A stretch of DNA of 64,000 nt from positions 868,001 through 932,000 of the forward strand of contig NZ_CP012020.1 of the NCBI RefSeq assembly GCF_001183865.1, written 5' to 3'. The position numbers were made by a program, and so were the translations under genes. This DNA is from Methylophilus sp. TWE2 (GTDB taxonomy: Bacteria; Pseudomonadota; Gammaproteobacteria; Burkholderiales; Methylophilaceae). The notes beneath the pieces are model-generated. The model did no database searches, had not been told where the DNA came from, and saw nothing but the letters and a program-made list of their open reading frames with translations. Below, one piece after another: positions 15,718 through 24,359 of the stretch (positions are counted from its first letter, which is position 1; the number at the start of each line of letters is the position of its first letter).

Positions 15718-15794
15718 TGGTGGTGAAAGAGGGACTTGAACCCTCGACCCCAGGATTATGAATCCTGTGCTCTAACCAGCTGAGCTACATCACC
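15718..15794 (-). tRNA. tRNA-Met (CAU), elongator type
   Basis: 77 bases including an encoded CCA. The anticodon stem CAGGA/TCCTG encloses the loop TTCATAA (anticodon CAT); D-arm 'TAGCTCAGCTGGTTAGAGC' and T-arm GAGGG/CCCTC are standard. The 'GAGCACA...TGGGGTC' context matches elongator tRNA-Met better than tRNA-Ile2, though a lysidine-modified Ile tRNA is not excluded. The acceptor stem (GGTGATG / TTTCACC) carries a U-U mismatch at 6-67 and a G-U at 7-66. Relics of its 3' end occur at 13.1 and 13.8 kb. Confidence 0.9.
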
Positions 15795-15955
15795 AGATTT
15801 GAAAGACCGCGATTATAGCAGTTGTATCAGGGCACGACAACAATCCTTTGTAGCCTTTTGCTACGCATTTTCTTGAATTGTGGTTGTTAGGGTTTTCAGG
15901 GGAATAATTTTGGGAGTATGCTAAACCGTATAATCAATTAAAACTCGGGAATGCG

Positions 15956-16567
15956 ATGAGCGAGGCTGTTAGTAAACACAGCGGGGTATTGCATTTGGGC
16001 AAGGTCTTTGCCGATGCTTTGCGTATGCGCGATGCTTATACCCGCTTGCATAGCGACCGTGTGATGGCGCTTTCTCATGGGATCGGACTGGATATTGGTT
16101 TGACTCGCCAGGAACTGGATGCCTTGGAGCTGGGCGCTTGTTTGCATGACATTGGCAAGATTGTGGTGCCGGATGCGGTGTTGATGAAGCCAACCCGGCT
16201 GGATGCTGATGACCGGGCAATCATGCAGGTGCACCCTGAGGTGGGGGCGAATCTGATTGCAGCTTACGCGCATAATGAGGCGAATAAGGTTGCGCAAGTC
16301 GTGCGTCATCACCATGAGTGGTTTGATGGTAGCGGTTATCCTGATCGTTTGGCTGGAGAGGCGATTCCGTTATTGTCACGCATTGTGACGGTGGTGGATA
16401 ACTATGATGCAATGGCGGTGCGGCGCGTGTATCAGGAGGCGCGGCCACACGATGAAATTTTGCGCATTATGGAGAGTGAGTCTGGCAGCAAGCTGGATTC
16501 CGAGTTGTTCCAGCGGTTTGTTAAGGTGATTCATGATCCAGGCTATGCCGAGTTCAAGGCGTCGTGA
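15956..16567 (+). CDS. HD-GYP domain cyclic-di-GMP phosphodiesterase
   Basis: 203 residues, almost all HD-GYP domain. The HD pair is in 'CLHDIGKI' and the downstream 'HHHEWFDGSGYPD' is the GYP signature; 'HPEVGANLI' and 'RIVTVVDNYDAM' supply further metal ligands. No sensor or receiver domain is attached, so it is a minimal stand-alone enzyme that would degrade c-di-GMP in the cytoplasm. It is flanked by tRNA-Met upstream and a terminator downstream. Confidence 0.88.
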   Translation: MSEAVSKHSGVLHLGKVFADALRMRDAYTRLHSDRVMALSHGIGLDIGLTRQELDALELGACLHDIGKIVVPDAVLMKPTRLDADDRAIMQVHPEVGANLIAAYAHNEANKVAQVVRHHHEWFDGSGYPDRLAGEAIPLLSRIVTVVDNYDAMAVRRVYQEARPHDEILRIMESESGSKLDSELFQRFVKVIHDPGYAEFKAS

Positions 16568-16575
16568 GGCATAAA

Positions 16576-16606
16576 AAAGGCTGGAAATCTCCAGCCTTTG
16601 ATTTTT
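16576..16606 (+). terminator. Terminator between the HD-GYP gene and ychF
   Basis: AAAGGCTGG / CCAGCCTTT stem with a six-base loop, then GATTTTT. It can serve both convergent genes. Confidence 0.8.
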
Positions 16607-16620
16607 AGCTTGACACTTGG

Positions 16621-17706
16621 TTAGACGTTGAATCTGAAGTGCATGACGTCGCCGTCTTGCACAATGTACTCTTTGCCTTCGAGGCGCATTTTACCGGCTT
16701 CTTGCGCACCTTTTTCGCCTTTGTATTGCACGTAATCGTTGTAGGCAATCACTTCGGCGCGGATAAAGCCACGTTCAAAATCGGTGTGGATAACACCAGC
16801 GGCTTGCGGGGCAGTGGCACCTTTTTTCACGGTCCAGGCACGGACTTCCTGCACACCTGCAGTGAAATAGGTTTGCAGGCCCAGCAGGTCATAGGCGGCG
16901 CGAATGACGCGGTTGAGGCCTGGCTCTTCCTGGCCGAGTTCTTGTAAGAATTCGAGTTTATCGGCATCGTCCAGCTCAGCGATTTCGCCTTCAATTTTGG
17001 CGCAGATGGTGACGACGGGGGCTTTTTCGGTTTTGGCCAAGGCAAGCACTTTGTCTAAATGCGGGTTGTTTTCAAAGCCGTCTTCGGTCACGTTGGTGAT
17101 GTACATCACGGGTTTGACGGTAATCAGGCACAGCGGTTTGAGTAAGTTGAGTTCTTCGGCATCCAGATTGAGGGTGCGCACAGCTTTGGCTTCGTTGAGG
17201 CAGGGCAGCACTTTATCCAGCACTTTGATCAGGGCAATGGCGTCTTTGTCGCCGCTCTTGGCTTTTTTGCCTTCGCGCTGCATGGTTTTTTCGACAGTTT
17301 CCATGTCGGCCAGCGCCAGCTCGGTGTTGATCACTTCAATGTCGGCGAGTGGGTCTACCTTGCCTGAGACGTGAATCACGTTGCCGTCTTCAAAGCAACG
17401 CACCACGTGTGCAATCGCGTCCGTCTCACGGATATTAGCCAGAAACTTATTGCCCAGGCCTTCACCCTTGGAGGCACCTGCGACCAGGCCGGCAATGTCT
17501 ACAAACTCTACAATCGCCGGTTGGGTTTTTTGCGGTTTGACAATATCAATCAGCGGTTGCATACGCTGGTCGGGCACTTCAACAATGCCGACGTTAGGCT
17601 CAATGGTGCAGAAAGGATAGTTTTCTGCCGCAATGCCCGCTTTGGTGATGGCGTTAAACAGGGTGGATTTGCCTACATTGGGCAGGCCGACGATACCGCA
17701 TTTCAT
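16621..17706 (-). CDS. ychF: Redox-regulated ATPase YchF (Obg-like)
   Basis: 361 residues, near the usual 363. G1 '[14 protein letters not shown]' (about 7-20), G3 'DIAGLV', then the TGS domain at the C-terminus ending '[15 protein letters not shown]'. 'YITNVTEDG' replaces the NKxD motif, as is normal for ATP-preferring YchF. It binds ribosomes and takes part in translation start-site selection and stress response. In many Betaproteobacteria it directly follows pth; here a large signalling gene separates them. Confidence 0.96.
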   Translation of the reverse strand: MKCGIVGLPNVGKSTLFNAITKAGIAAENYPFCTIEPNVGIVEVPDQRMQPLIDIVKPQKTQPAIVEFVDIAGLVAGASKGEGLGNKFLANIRETDAIAHVVRCFEDGNVIHVSGKVDPLADIEVINTELALADMETVEKTMQREGKKAKSGDKDAIALIKVLDKVLPCLNEAKAVRTLNLDAEELNLLKPLCLITVKPVMYITNVTEDGFENNPHLDKVLALAKTEKAPVVTICAKIEGEIAELDDADKLEFLQELGQEEPGLNRVIRAAYDLLGLQTYFTAGVQEVRAWTVKKGATAPQAAGVIHTDFERGFIRAEVIAYNDYVQYKGEKGAQEAGKMRLEGKEYIVQDGDVMHFRFNV

Positions 17707-17921
17707 AGTGGATGAACCCTAGCGTGAGTGTTGCCGCCGTATTAGTTGCGGCAAAGATTGAATAAAACCAATATTTTACCGTTAGTAAGGAGATAGAGCC
17801 AGAATGAATCTTGATCTGTATTAAATTGTATGAAAGATTTAAGTTTTATTATAAATTAGAAAACGCATGCTAGCGGGGGCATAATTGTTATCGTCATGCG
17901 CCTTCCTGCAAAGGATGAGAA

Positions 17922-20699
17922 ATGTTAGGTTTCAATATGGCATCATTACAACCGTTGTTGTCGTCACGATGGATTGCCGCGCTGATATTGTTTTGCGCAT
18001 TGCAAGCCTCATTTTTGCTATGGCTGAGCGAGCGCCATCACGCCGAAGCATTGCAGGCTGTTAAATTCAAGCAGTACACATTGTCTGCTTCCGAGAGTGT
18101 GCAGCAACGCCTGAATGCCTATCGGCAAATTCTCAAGGGCGTAGAGCAGCTCTATATTTCCTCCCAGTTTGTATCGGCTGAAGAGTTCAGGCTGTATGTT
18201 GAAGACTTTACCCAGAGTACTGAATACAACAGCCTGAATGCCCTCGGTTTTATCAAGTATATCCACTTGCATCATCCGGAAACGTTTAATGATCTGGAGG
18301 TGCCCGTCCAAAAATTGCTCAAGCAGCTGGAGTTTGTCAAAGGTGAGAATGAGGTCGCCCCTGTGCTGTATGTGGAGCCTAGGAACGATGCCAATCGCGA
18401 GGTCTTGCTAAAAAACGCTTTTCTGGATGCGCAGTTGCGTGCTGATTTGCTGGAGGCGGGCGATGGCGACCGCTTGGTTATGTCACGGCATTCCGCGGTT
18501 AGCCGTGATATCCAACCTTATAAGAATTATATTTTTAATGCCCCAGTGTATCGTGGCAAGGCTGAAGCAAACACAGTGGACAGGCGTAGTCGCCTGAATG
18601 GCTGGGTCTTTTTGCGGTTTGACGTGAATACCATGCTGGCGGAGGCTTTGCATCCAGTCGAGCAACGGTTGATACATTTTGATGTATTCGACATGGGAGA
18701 AGAAGAGGGGCAGGTGCCTTTGTATCACAGTGGTGGAGATGATGGCGCAAATGCCCACGACAACGCGGCGGCATGGTCCAGTGTGTATACCTTGAATGTG
18801 AATGGCCAGGTATGGCGTTTGCAGGCACGTTCGACCGCAGCATTTGAGTCGGCCACTGATTATCAGGATGCCAATGATAGGGGTATTTTAGGGGTGGTGG
18901 TGAGCCTGTTGCTGGCTGGACTGGTTCAATTCGCTGTCATGCGTCATCGCACACGCCATACGCTTGAACAATATAGCCAGGCCCTTAGCAGCAGTGAGCA
19001 GCGCTGGAAACTGGCCATGGAAAGTACGGGAGATGGTGTGTGGGACTGGAATGTTACCGAGGCCAAGGTGGTGTTTTCAGAGCGCTGGCAAAAGCTGCTC
19101 GGTTTTTCGTCTCAGGAGCTTGCGCACAACCCGGCTACCTGGCATCAACGTATTCATGCGGATGATGCTGGCGCGGTCACCGAATTGCAACAGCAGGTGC
19201 TTGAGGGGGAGCGTGATCAATACGCGGTGGAATATCGGCTGCTATGCCATGACGGCAGCTGGAAATGGGTATTTGACCGTGGCAGGGTATTGATGCATGA
19301 CGAACACGGTAAGCCAACACGCATCCTGGGCACGCTGGCGGATATTTCAAAGATCAAGCAATCGGAGGAAGTGGTTTGGCAGTATGCCAACGTGGATACC
19401 TTGACGGGTCTGCCTAATCGGCGCCTGTTTTTTGACCGCCTGGATCAGGCGTTGCAAGCAATTAAAGTGACTAACCAGAAACTGGCCATTGTATTTCTTG
19501 ATCTGGATCGTTTTAAAGAGGTCAACGATGCCCAAGGACATGACCAGGGTGACAAATTGCTTTTACAGGCCGGTAAACGCCTGGCAGGGTGTGTGGGTAA
19601 CAAGGATCTGGTCGCAAGATTGGGGGGGGACGAGTTTGTACTCATGCTCAGTGAGGCGACGGCGAGTTATGTTGAGGCACTGGCACAGCGGGTGATTGAT
19701 GCCTTGTCCCAGCCTTTCCAGTTGGATGAGACACATGCCTATGTGTCTGCCAGCCTGGGGATTGCGATCTTCCCGGACGATGCCGCAAACAAGGAAGACC
19801 TGATGAAACGGGTAGACCAGGCCATGTATGCTTCCAAGCAAAAAGGCGGTAATTGTTTTACCTACTTTACCCCGCGTATGCAGCAGAATGCAGAGCAGCG
19901 CATGCGCCTGTCACATGATTTGCGCCAGGCAATCAGCAACGAGGAGTTTTTCCTTGAATATCAGCCGGTAGTGAATTTACAGACCAACCTGGTGGTGAAG
20001 GCAGAGGCATTGCTGCGTTGGCAGCATCCGGTCAAAGGCCTGATTCCACCGATGGATTTTGTTTCCATTGCCGAAGATAACTTACTCATTGTCCCCATCG
20101 GTGAATGGGTGTTCCACACAGCAATTGAACAATGCCGGCAGTGGCGCCAGTCATTGCATCCCATGTTCCAGATGGCCATCAATAAATCGCCGGTGCAATT
20201 CGCCACCGAATATAGAAAGCAGGATGACTGGTTATCCAAAGTATCTAATGGCTACTATGAAGGTAATATGGTGGTGGTGGAAATCACCGAGCGCTTATTG
20301 CTGGATGGCAATAGCCAAATTAGTGAACGCTTGAGCCAATATCAGCAGGCGGGGGTGCAGGTTGCGCTGGACGACTTTGGCACGGGTTATTCTGCTTTGT
20401 CTTACCTCAAAAAATTCCCGATTGATTACGTCAAGATTGACCGTTCATTTGTGCGGGAGTTGGGCGTTTCTGGTGAAGATGAGGCATTGTGTCGCGCCAT
20501 TATTGTCATGGCGCATAGTCTTGGCATGCAGGTGATTGCCGAGGGGATAGAGAACCAAAGCCAGTTAACCCTGTTACAGGAGATGGGCTGTGATTTTGGC
20601 CAGGGATATTATTTCTCTCCACCATTGCGTCCAGACGCCTTTATCCGCTGGCATCAGGCGTGGCACCAAAAATCGGGGGTATTGTCACGCAGACGCTAA
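17922..20699 (+). CDS. CHASE-PAS-GGDEF-EAL membrane signalling protein
   Basis: 925 residues. Membrane helix 1 (about 15-36), periplasmic CHASE-type sensor (about 75-300), membrane helix 2 (about 322-340), PAS/PAC (about 358-480), GGDEF domain with 'GGDEF' at 568-572, and a C-terminal EAL domain containing 'EALLRW', 'DDFGTGYS', 'KIDRSFV' and 'AEGIE'. Both catalytic motifs are intact; the GGDEF lacks the RxxD inhibitory site ('GNKD' there). It could make or break c-di-GMP depending on the signal bound outside the cell. The start is supported by AAGGATGAGAA. It interrupts the usual pth-ychF neighbourhood and is transcribed against both. Confidence 0.93.
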   Translation: MLGFNMASLQPLLSSRWIAALILFCALQASFLLWLSERHHAEALQAVKFKQYTLSASESVQQRLNAYRQILKGVEQLYISSQFVSAEEFRLYVEDFTQSTEYNSLNALGFIKYIHLHHPETFNDLEVPVQKLLKQLEFVKGENEVAPVLYVEPRNDANREVLLKNAFLDAQLRADLLEAGDGDRLVMSRHSAVSRDIQPYKNYIFNAPVYRGKAEANTVDRRSRLNGWVFLRFDVNTMLAEALHPVEQRLIHFDVFDMGEEEGQVPLYHSGGDDGANAHDNAAAWSSVYTLNVNGQVWRLQARSTAAFESATDYQDANDRGILGVVVSLLLAGLVQFAVMRHRTRHTLEQYSQALSSSEQRWKLAMESTGDGVWDWNVTEAKVVFSERWQKLLGFSSQELAHNPATWHQRIHADDAGAVTELQQQVLEGERDQYAVEYRLLCHDGSWKWVFDRGRVLMHDEHGKPTRILGTLADISKIKQSEEVVWQYANVDTLTGLPNRRLFFDRLDQALQAIKVTNQKLAIVFLDLDRFKEVNDAQGHDQGDKLLLQAGKRLAGCVGNKDLVARLGGDEFVLMLSEATASYVEALAQRVIDALSQPFQLDETHAYVSASLGIAIFPDDAANKEDLMKRVDQAMYASKQKGGNCFTYFTPRMQQNAEQRMRLSHDLRQAISNEEFFLEYQPVVNLQTNLVVKAEALLRWQHPVKGLIPPMDFVSIAEDNLLIVPIGEWVFHTAIEQCRQWRQSLHPMFQMAINKSPVQFATEYRKQDDWLSKVSNGYYEGNMVVVEITERLLLDGNSQISERLSQYQQAGVQVALDDFGTGYSALSYLKKFPIDYVKIDRSFVRELGVSGEDEALCRAIIVMAHSLGMQVIAEGIENQSQLTLLQEMGCDFGQGYYFSPPLRPDAFIRWHQAWHQKSGVLSRRR

Positions 20700-20703
20700 T
20701 TCA

Positions 20704-20737
20704 AATAAAAATGGCGCAATCGCGCCCTTTTTATTTG
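20704..20737. terminator. Bidirectional terminator between the EAL gene and pth
   Basis: AAATAAAAA on one side, GGCGC-AATC-GCGCC hairpin, CTTTTTATTT on the other. It overlaps the last codons of pth. Confidence 0.75.
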
Positions 20738-21303
20738 CTGTGCAGTTGCAACATGGCTTTTTCAAACTGGCCCTGAGCCAGTAGCTCACTGACAGTGGTC
20801 GCCTTGATGATGCTGTCATCGATGGCTTGCTGCTCATCTTTGCCGGCAGCTTTCAGGACAAAATTGACCACTTCTGCCTTGTTGCCAGGATGGCCGATGC
20901 CTAGGCGCAAGCGCCAGTAATCTGCGGTGCCCAATGCGGCATGGATATCGCGCAGGCCATTATGGCCGCCATGGCCGCCACCGAATTTGAGTTTGGCCTG
21001 GCCGGGAGGTAAATCCAGTTCGTCATGAACCACCAGGATTTCGGCGGGCTGGATTTTGTAGTAATTGGCGATCGCCGCGACCGACTTGCCGCTGGCATTC
21101 ATAAATGTGGTGGGTTTGAGCAGCCATTTGTCACTATGCGGCTGCCACTTGCCAGCAATGCCAAACAACTTGGCTTCGGCGGCCAGGCGACTGCCGGATT
21201 GTTGCGCCAGTAGATCCACAAACCAGAAACCTGCGTTATGGCGCGTCATGGTGTATTTGTCGCCGGGATTGCCCAGCCCTACAATCAATTTGATACCAGT
21301 CAT
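20731..21303 (-). CDS. pth: Peptidyl-tRNA hydrolase
   Basis: 190 residues, standard Pth length. 'IVGLGNPGDKYTMTRHNAGF' (about 6-25) holds the catalytic His; 'KPTTFMNASG', 'VVHDELDLPPG' and 'GGHGGHNGLRDI' are the other signature segments, all intact. It releases peptides from prematurely dropped peptidyl-tRNA and is essential. It lies downstream of rplY, from which a strong terminator separates it. Confidence 0.97.
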   Translation of the reverse strand: MTGIKLIVGLGNPGDKYTMTRHNAGFWFVDLLAQQSGSRLAAEAKLFGIAGKWQPHSDKWLLKPTTFMNASGKSVAAIANYYKIQPAEILVVHDELDLPPGQAKLKFGGGHGGHNGLRDIHAALGTADYWRLRLGIGHPGNKAEVVNFVLKAAGKDEQQAIDDSIIKATTVSELLAQGQFEKAMLQLHSK

Positions 21304-21330
21304 GGTGTATTTATCATTCAGACAAAGAAA

Positions 21331-21356
21331 AAACGCGCACTCAAGAGTGCGCGTTT
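21331..21356. terminator. Terminator between rplY and pth
   Basis: Twelve-base perfect stem AAACGCGCACTC / GAGTGCGCGTTT with a two-base loop, flanked by A and T runs. Confidence 0.8.
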
Positions 21357-21385
21357 ATTGTAGCGGTTTTCGCTGCGTCAGCCGA

Positions 21386-21997
21386 TTATTCAGCAGCTGG
21401 TGTTTCTTCAGCGGCTTCATCACTGCCACCACGTGGTTTCAGGATGGTCGCGACAGCCGCGTCATCGTTGTGAGCCAACTGTACGAACTCAACGCCTTTT
21501 GGCAGTTTGATTTCAGACAGGTGGATAGAGTGGCCAGCTTCCAGTTTGCCCAGGTCTACTTCGATGAACTCTGGCAGGTCTTTCGCCAGGCAGCTGATGT
21601 CAGCTTCAGTTTGGATGTGAGAGATGCTGCCACCGCCTGTTTTCACGCCAGGCGCTACGTCTTCGTTTGTGAAGTGGAAAGGCACTTTTACGTGGATTTT
21701 CTCAGTCGCGGAAACGCGCTGGAAATCGATGTGCTGAATCGTGTTGCGCACTGGGTGCAGCTGATAGTCACGCAACAGAACGCTTTCTGCCTTGCCATCG
21801 AGCACCAGGCTCAGGATAGAGGCGTGGAATGCTTCATGGCGGAACTCCATGAACAGTTCTTTGTGGTTCAGCTCGATAGACACAGCGGCTTGATCACCAC
21901 CGTATACAACACCTGGCACGCTACCGGCGCGACGCAGGCGGCGGCTCGCACCCGTACCTTTTACGTCACGTTTGACGGCTTTAATTTCGATACTCAT
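21386..21997 (-). CDS. rplY: 50S ribosomal protein L25/Ctc
   Basis: 203 residues, the long (Ctc-type) form. The 5S rRNA-binding L25 domain (about 1-95, 'KGTGASRRLRRAGSVPGVVYGG') is followed by the TL5/Ctc beta domain (about 100-190) and a Glu/Ala-rich acidic tail. The gene sits between prs and pth as in most Betaproteobacteria, but the prs-rplY junction is interrupted by a 116-bp palindromic repeat. Confidence 0.96.
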   Translation of the reverse strand: MSIEIKAVKRDVKGTGASRRLRRAGSVPGVVYGGDQAAVSIELNHKELFMEFRHEAFHASILSLVLDGKAESVLLRDYQLHPVRNTIQHIDFQRVSATEKIHVKVPFHFTNEDVAPGVKTGGGSISHIQTEADISCLAKDLPEFIEVDLGKLEAGHSIHLSEIKLPKGVEFVQLAHNDDAAVATILKPRGGSDEAAEETPAAE

Positions 21998-22034
21998 TTG
22001 AAACTCCTAAAAATGGCCATGGGAAGCTCTGAAT

Positions 22035-22150
22035 AATTGGCTATGCGGGTAAATTGCTGCGTTGCGCGGTACTCATAACCAAGCCGTACTTCAGTACTGT
22101 CTTGATTCCTGCGTTCCGTGCGCCTTGCACTTTATCCCGCTCGCTCAATT
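22035..22150. repeat. Imperfect palindromic repeat, copy 1 (prs-rplY junction)
   Basis: Long inverted repeat with outer arms AATTG/CAATT, then GCGGGTAAA / TTTATCCCGC, GCGTTGCGCGG / CCGTGCGC and an inner CGTAC-TTCA-GTAC. Its left end matches copy 3 (61221-61375) almost base for base over 35 bases. Confidence 0.7.
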
Positions 22151-22250
22151 CTTCAGTGTTTCCCGTCGGCGGTACTGCACTAAAATCCACCTGCCGCGAC
22201 CAGCAAGTGGTGTAAAACTTAATCCATGCTTTCTAATTTATATGTATGGA

Positions 22251-23201
22251 TTAATCCATAAATAAAGAAGAAACTGATTCTTCCTGGCTGATGCGCTTGA
22301 TGGTTTCTGCCAGCAATGGTGCCGCGCTCAGTTGGCGGATTTTGCTGCAGGCCTGCGCGCCAGCATTTAATGCAATGGTGTTGGTCACCACCAGTTCATC
22401 CAGTGCGGAGGCGGTAATGCGCTCACCAGCGCCGCCTGATAATACCGGGTGGGTGGCATAAGCGACGACTTTGGTTGCGCCACGGTCTTTCAAGGCGGCA
22501 GCCGCTTCACACAAGGTGTTGGCAGTATCTACCATGTCATCCATGATGACGCAGGTACGGCCTTCGACCTCACCAATAATATTCATGACCTTGGCCACGT
22601 TCGCTTTAGGGCGGCGTTTGTCGATAATGGCCAGGTCAGCATTCAATTGCTTGGCAGCGGCGCGCGCACGCACGACACCGCCAACATCTGGTGAAACCAC
22701 CACCAGGTTTTCATGACCTTGCATTGCCAGATCATCCAGCAAGATTGGCGTTGCATAAATGTTGTCGACCGGGATATCAAAGAACCCCTGAATCTGGTCA
22801 GAGTGCAAGTCCATGGTCAGCAAGCGGTTCACGCCCACGCTGGTCAACATGTTTGCCACCACTTTAGCGGTGATTGCCACCCGGGCTGAACGCGGACGTC
22901 TGTCCTGGCGTGAGTAACCCAGGTAGGGGATCGCTGCGGTAATCCGGCCTGCCGAGGAGCGACGGAGCGCATCCACCATGACCATGACTTCCATCAGGCT
23001 ATCATTGGTGGGGTAGCTGGTGGACTGCAACACAAACACGTCGCGGCCACGCACATTTTCCAGCAGTTCCAGCATGATTTCACCGTCAGAAAAACGGCCA
23101 ACATCCGCACGCCCTAGTTCAATGCCCAAATGCTTGGCAACTTCTTGTGCCAGTACCGGATTGGCATTGCCGGTAAATACCATCATGTTGGCGTTACTCA
23201 A
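22251..23201 (-). CDS. prs: Ribose-phosphate pyrophosphokinase
   Basis: 316 residues from a TTG start at 23199-23201, giving '[15 protein letters not shown]', the usual N-terminus. AAGGG stands 7 bases upstream; longer reading frames to 23354 run into tRNA-Gln and are not real. The PRPP synthase signature is intact ('[20 protein letters not shown]', '[11 protein letters not shown]'). It makes PRPP from ribose-5-phosphate and ATP for nucleotide, histidine and tryptophan synthesis. It is co-oriented with tRNA-Gln and ispE. Confidence 0.96.
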   Translation of the reverse strand: MSNANMMVFTGNANPVLAQEVAKHLGIELGRADVGRFSDGEIMLELLENVRGRDVFVLQSTSYPTNDSLMEVMVMVDALRRSSAGRITAAIPYLGYSRQDRRPRSARVAITAKVVANMLTSVGVNRLLTMDLHSDQIQGFFDIPVDNIYATPILLDDLAMQGHENLVVVSPDVGGVVRARAAAKQLNADLAIIDKRRPKANVAKVMNIIGEVEGRTCVIMDDMVDTANTLCEAAAALKDRGATKVVAYATHPVLSGGAGERITASALDELVVTNTIALNAGAQACSKIRQLSAAPLLAETIKRISQEESVSSLFMD

Positions 23202-23311
23202 CGTTGTACCCTTTTTAGCGATGACGATGTCTTGAAACCTGAAACCATGCCTGTGGCTGGAATCTATAAAAAATTTAAGCGTGTAAATCGTCAAATCTAC
23301 ACGCTTATGTT

Positions 23312-23388
23312 TGGCTGAGGAGGAAGGATTCGAACCTTCGCATGCCGGAATCAAAATCCGGTGCCTTAACCAGCTTGGCGACTCCCCA
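23312..23388 (-). tRNA. tRNA-Gln (UUG)
   Basis: 77 bases with encoded CCA. Acceptor TGGGGAG / CTCCTCA, anticodon stem CCGGA/TCCGG with loop TTTTGAT (anticodon TTG), T-arm GAAGG TTCGAAT CCTTC. It lies between ispE and prs, the common betaproteobacterial arrangement. Confidence 0.95.
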
Positions 23389-23403
23389 AAAAACTTGTCT
23401 TAA

Positions 23404-24303
23404 TCACACTTGTTGTGTGGCTTGGTCACCATCAGCAACCGAAGCAAAAAGCGGATGGTATTCTAACCCTTTTGCCCAAAAACCAGAAGTGTTTTCTGGT
23501 CGATTTGCAATCAATTCATCCGCTTTTTCTGCACTATCCACGGCAACAAACACAGAAGCACCGGAACCACTCATACGGGCATCGCCGTATTGTTTTAACC
23601 AGGCCAACGTTTTGCCGACTTGAGGATAAAGCATACAAACAACCGCTTCCATATCGTTCCTGGCTTGTTGCCAGAACGCGCCGGAATTAGCGCCGTTTGA
23701 AAAGTCCGCTATTCTCAATGGTTTCGAGTCTCTTGTCAATGCTTGGTGCGCAAAAATTTGTGCTGTCGGCACTTCTACTTGCGGCGTGATGACAACATAG
23801 TATTTTTCCAGCATGGCGGCTGGTAGGGCGACCGCCACCAATTGCTCTCCTACACCTTCTGCCCAGGCCGGCTGGCCAAAAATAAACACGGGCACATCTG
23901 CCCCCAGGCTTAGGCCTATGGTCATGAGTTGTTGCCTGGAATAGCCCAGTTGCCATTGCTGGTTGAGCGCCATCAGTACCGTGGCGGCGTCTGAGCTGCC
24001 ACCCCCGAGACCGCCACCCATGGGGACCCGCTTGTCGCAATAGATGTCGGCACCCAGCGTACAGCCGCTGGCTTGTTGCAATGCGCGGGCGGCGCGGATG
24101 GTGAGATCTTTTTCTGGCGGCACCCCGGGTAAAGGGTTCCTATGCACGAGTTGCCCATCTTCGCGCAAGCGTATGCGCACTTCGTCACCGTGGTCCAACA
24201 ACAGAAAAAGGCTTTGCAGGGTGTGATAGCCGTCAGGGCGCCGACCGGTAATATGCAGGAACAGGTTGATTTTACAGGGCGCAGGATAGGTAATGAATGC
24301 CAT
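23404..24303 (-). CDS. ispE: 4-diphosphocytidyl-2-C-methyl-D-erythritol kinase
   Basis: 299 residues, GHMP kinase fold. N-terminal '[21 protein letters not shown]' holds the catalytic Lys, '[14 protein letters not shown]' is the ATP loop and '[11 protein letters not shown]' the C-terminal GHMP motif. It phosphorylates CDP-methylerythritol in the non-mevalonate isoprenoid pathway. lolB normally sits directly upstream; here an anhydrase-like gene intervenes. Confidence 0.96.
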   Translation of the reverse strand: MAFITYPAPCKINLFLHITGRRPDGYHTLQSLFLLLDHGDEVRIRLREDGQLVHRNPLPGVPPEKDLTIRAARALQQASGCTLGADIYCDKRVPMGGGLGGGSSDAATVLMALNQQWQLGYSRQQLMTIGLSLGADVPVFIFGQPAWAEGVGEQLVAVALPAAMLEKYYVVITPQVEVPTAQIFAHQALTRDSKPLRIADFSNGANSGAFWQQARNDMEAVVCMLYPQVGKTLAWLKQYGDARMSGSGASVFVAVDSAEKADELIANRPENTSGFWAKGLEYHPLFASVADGDQATQQV

Positions 24304-24316
24304 GGCCGCTATTGTA

Positions 24317-24345
24317 AAGCATGCCCGAATATTTCAGGCATGCTT
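24317..24345 (-). terminator. Hairpin after the anhydrase-like gene
   Basis: AAGCATGCC / GGCATGCTT nine-base perfect stem with an 11-base loop between the stop at 24360 and ispE. The T run is short (TTTA), so termination may be partial. Confidence 0.55.
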
Positions 24346-24359
24346 GTTCAGGTGAAGGT

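Noticed and set aside
21065..22036. 323-codon open frame on the plus strand
   Set aside because: Antisense to pth and rplY, both certain genes; an overprint with no own signals.
23202..23354. Upstream extension of prs to 23354
   Set aside because: The extension reads into tRNA-Gln and precedes the conserved N-terminus; the TTG at 23201 has the ribosome site.
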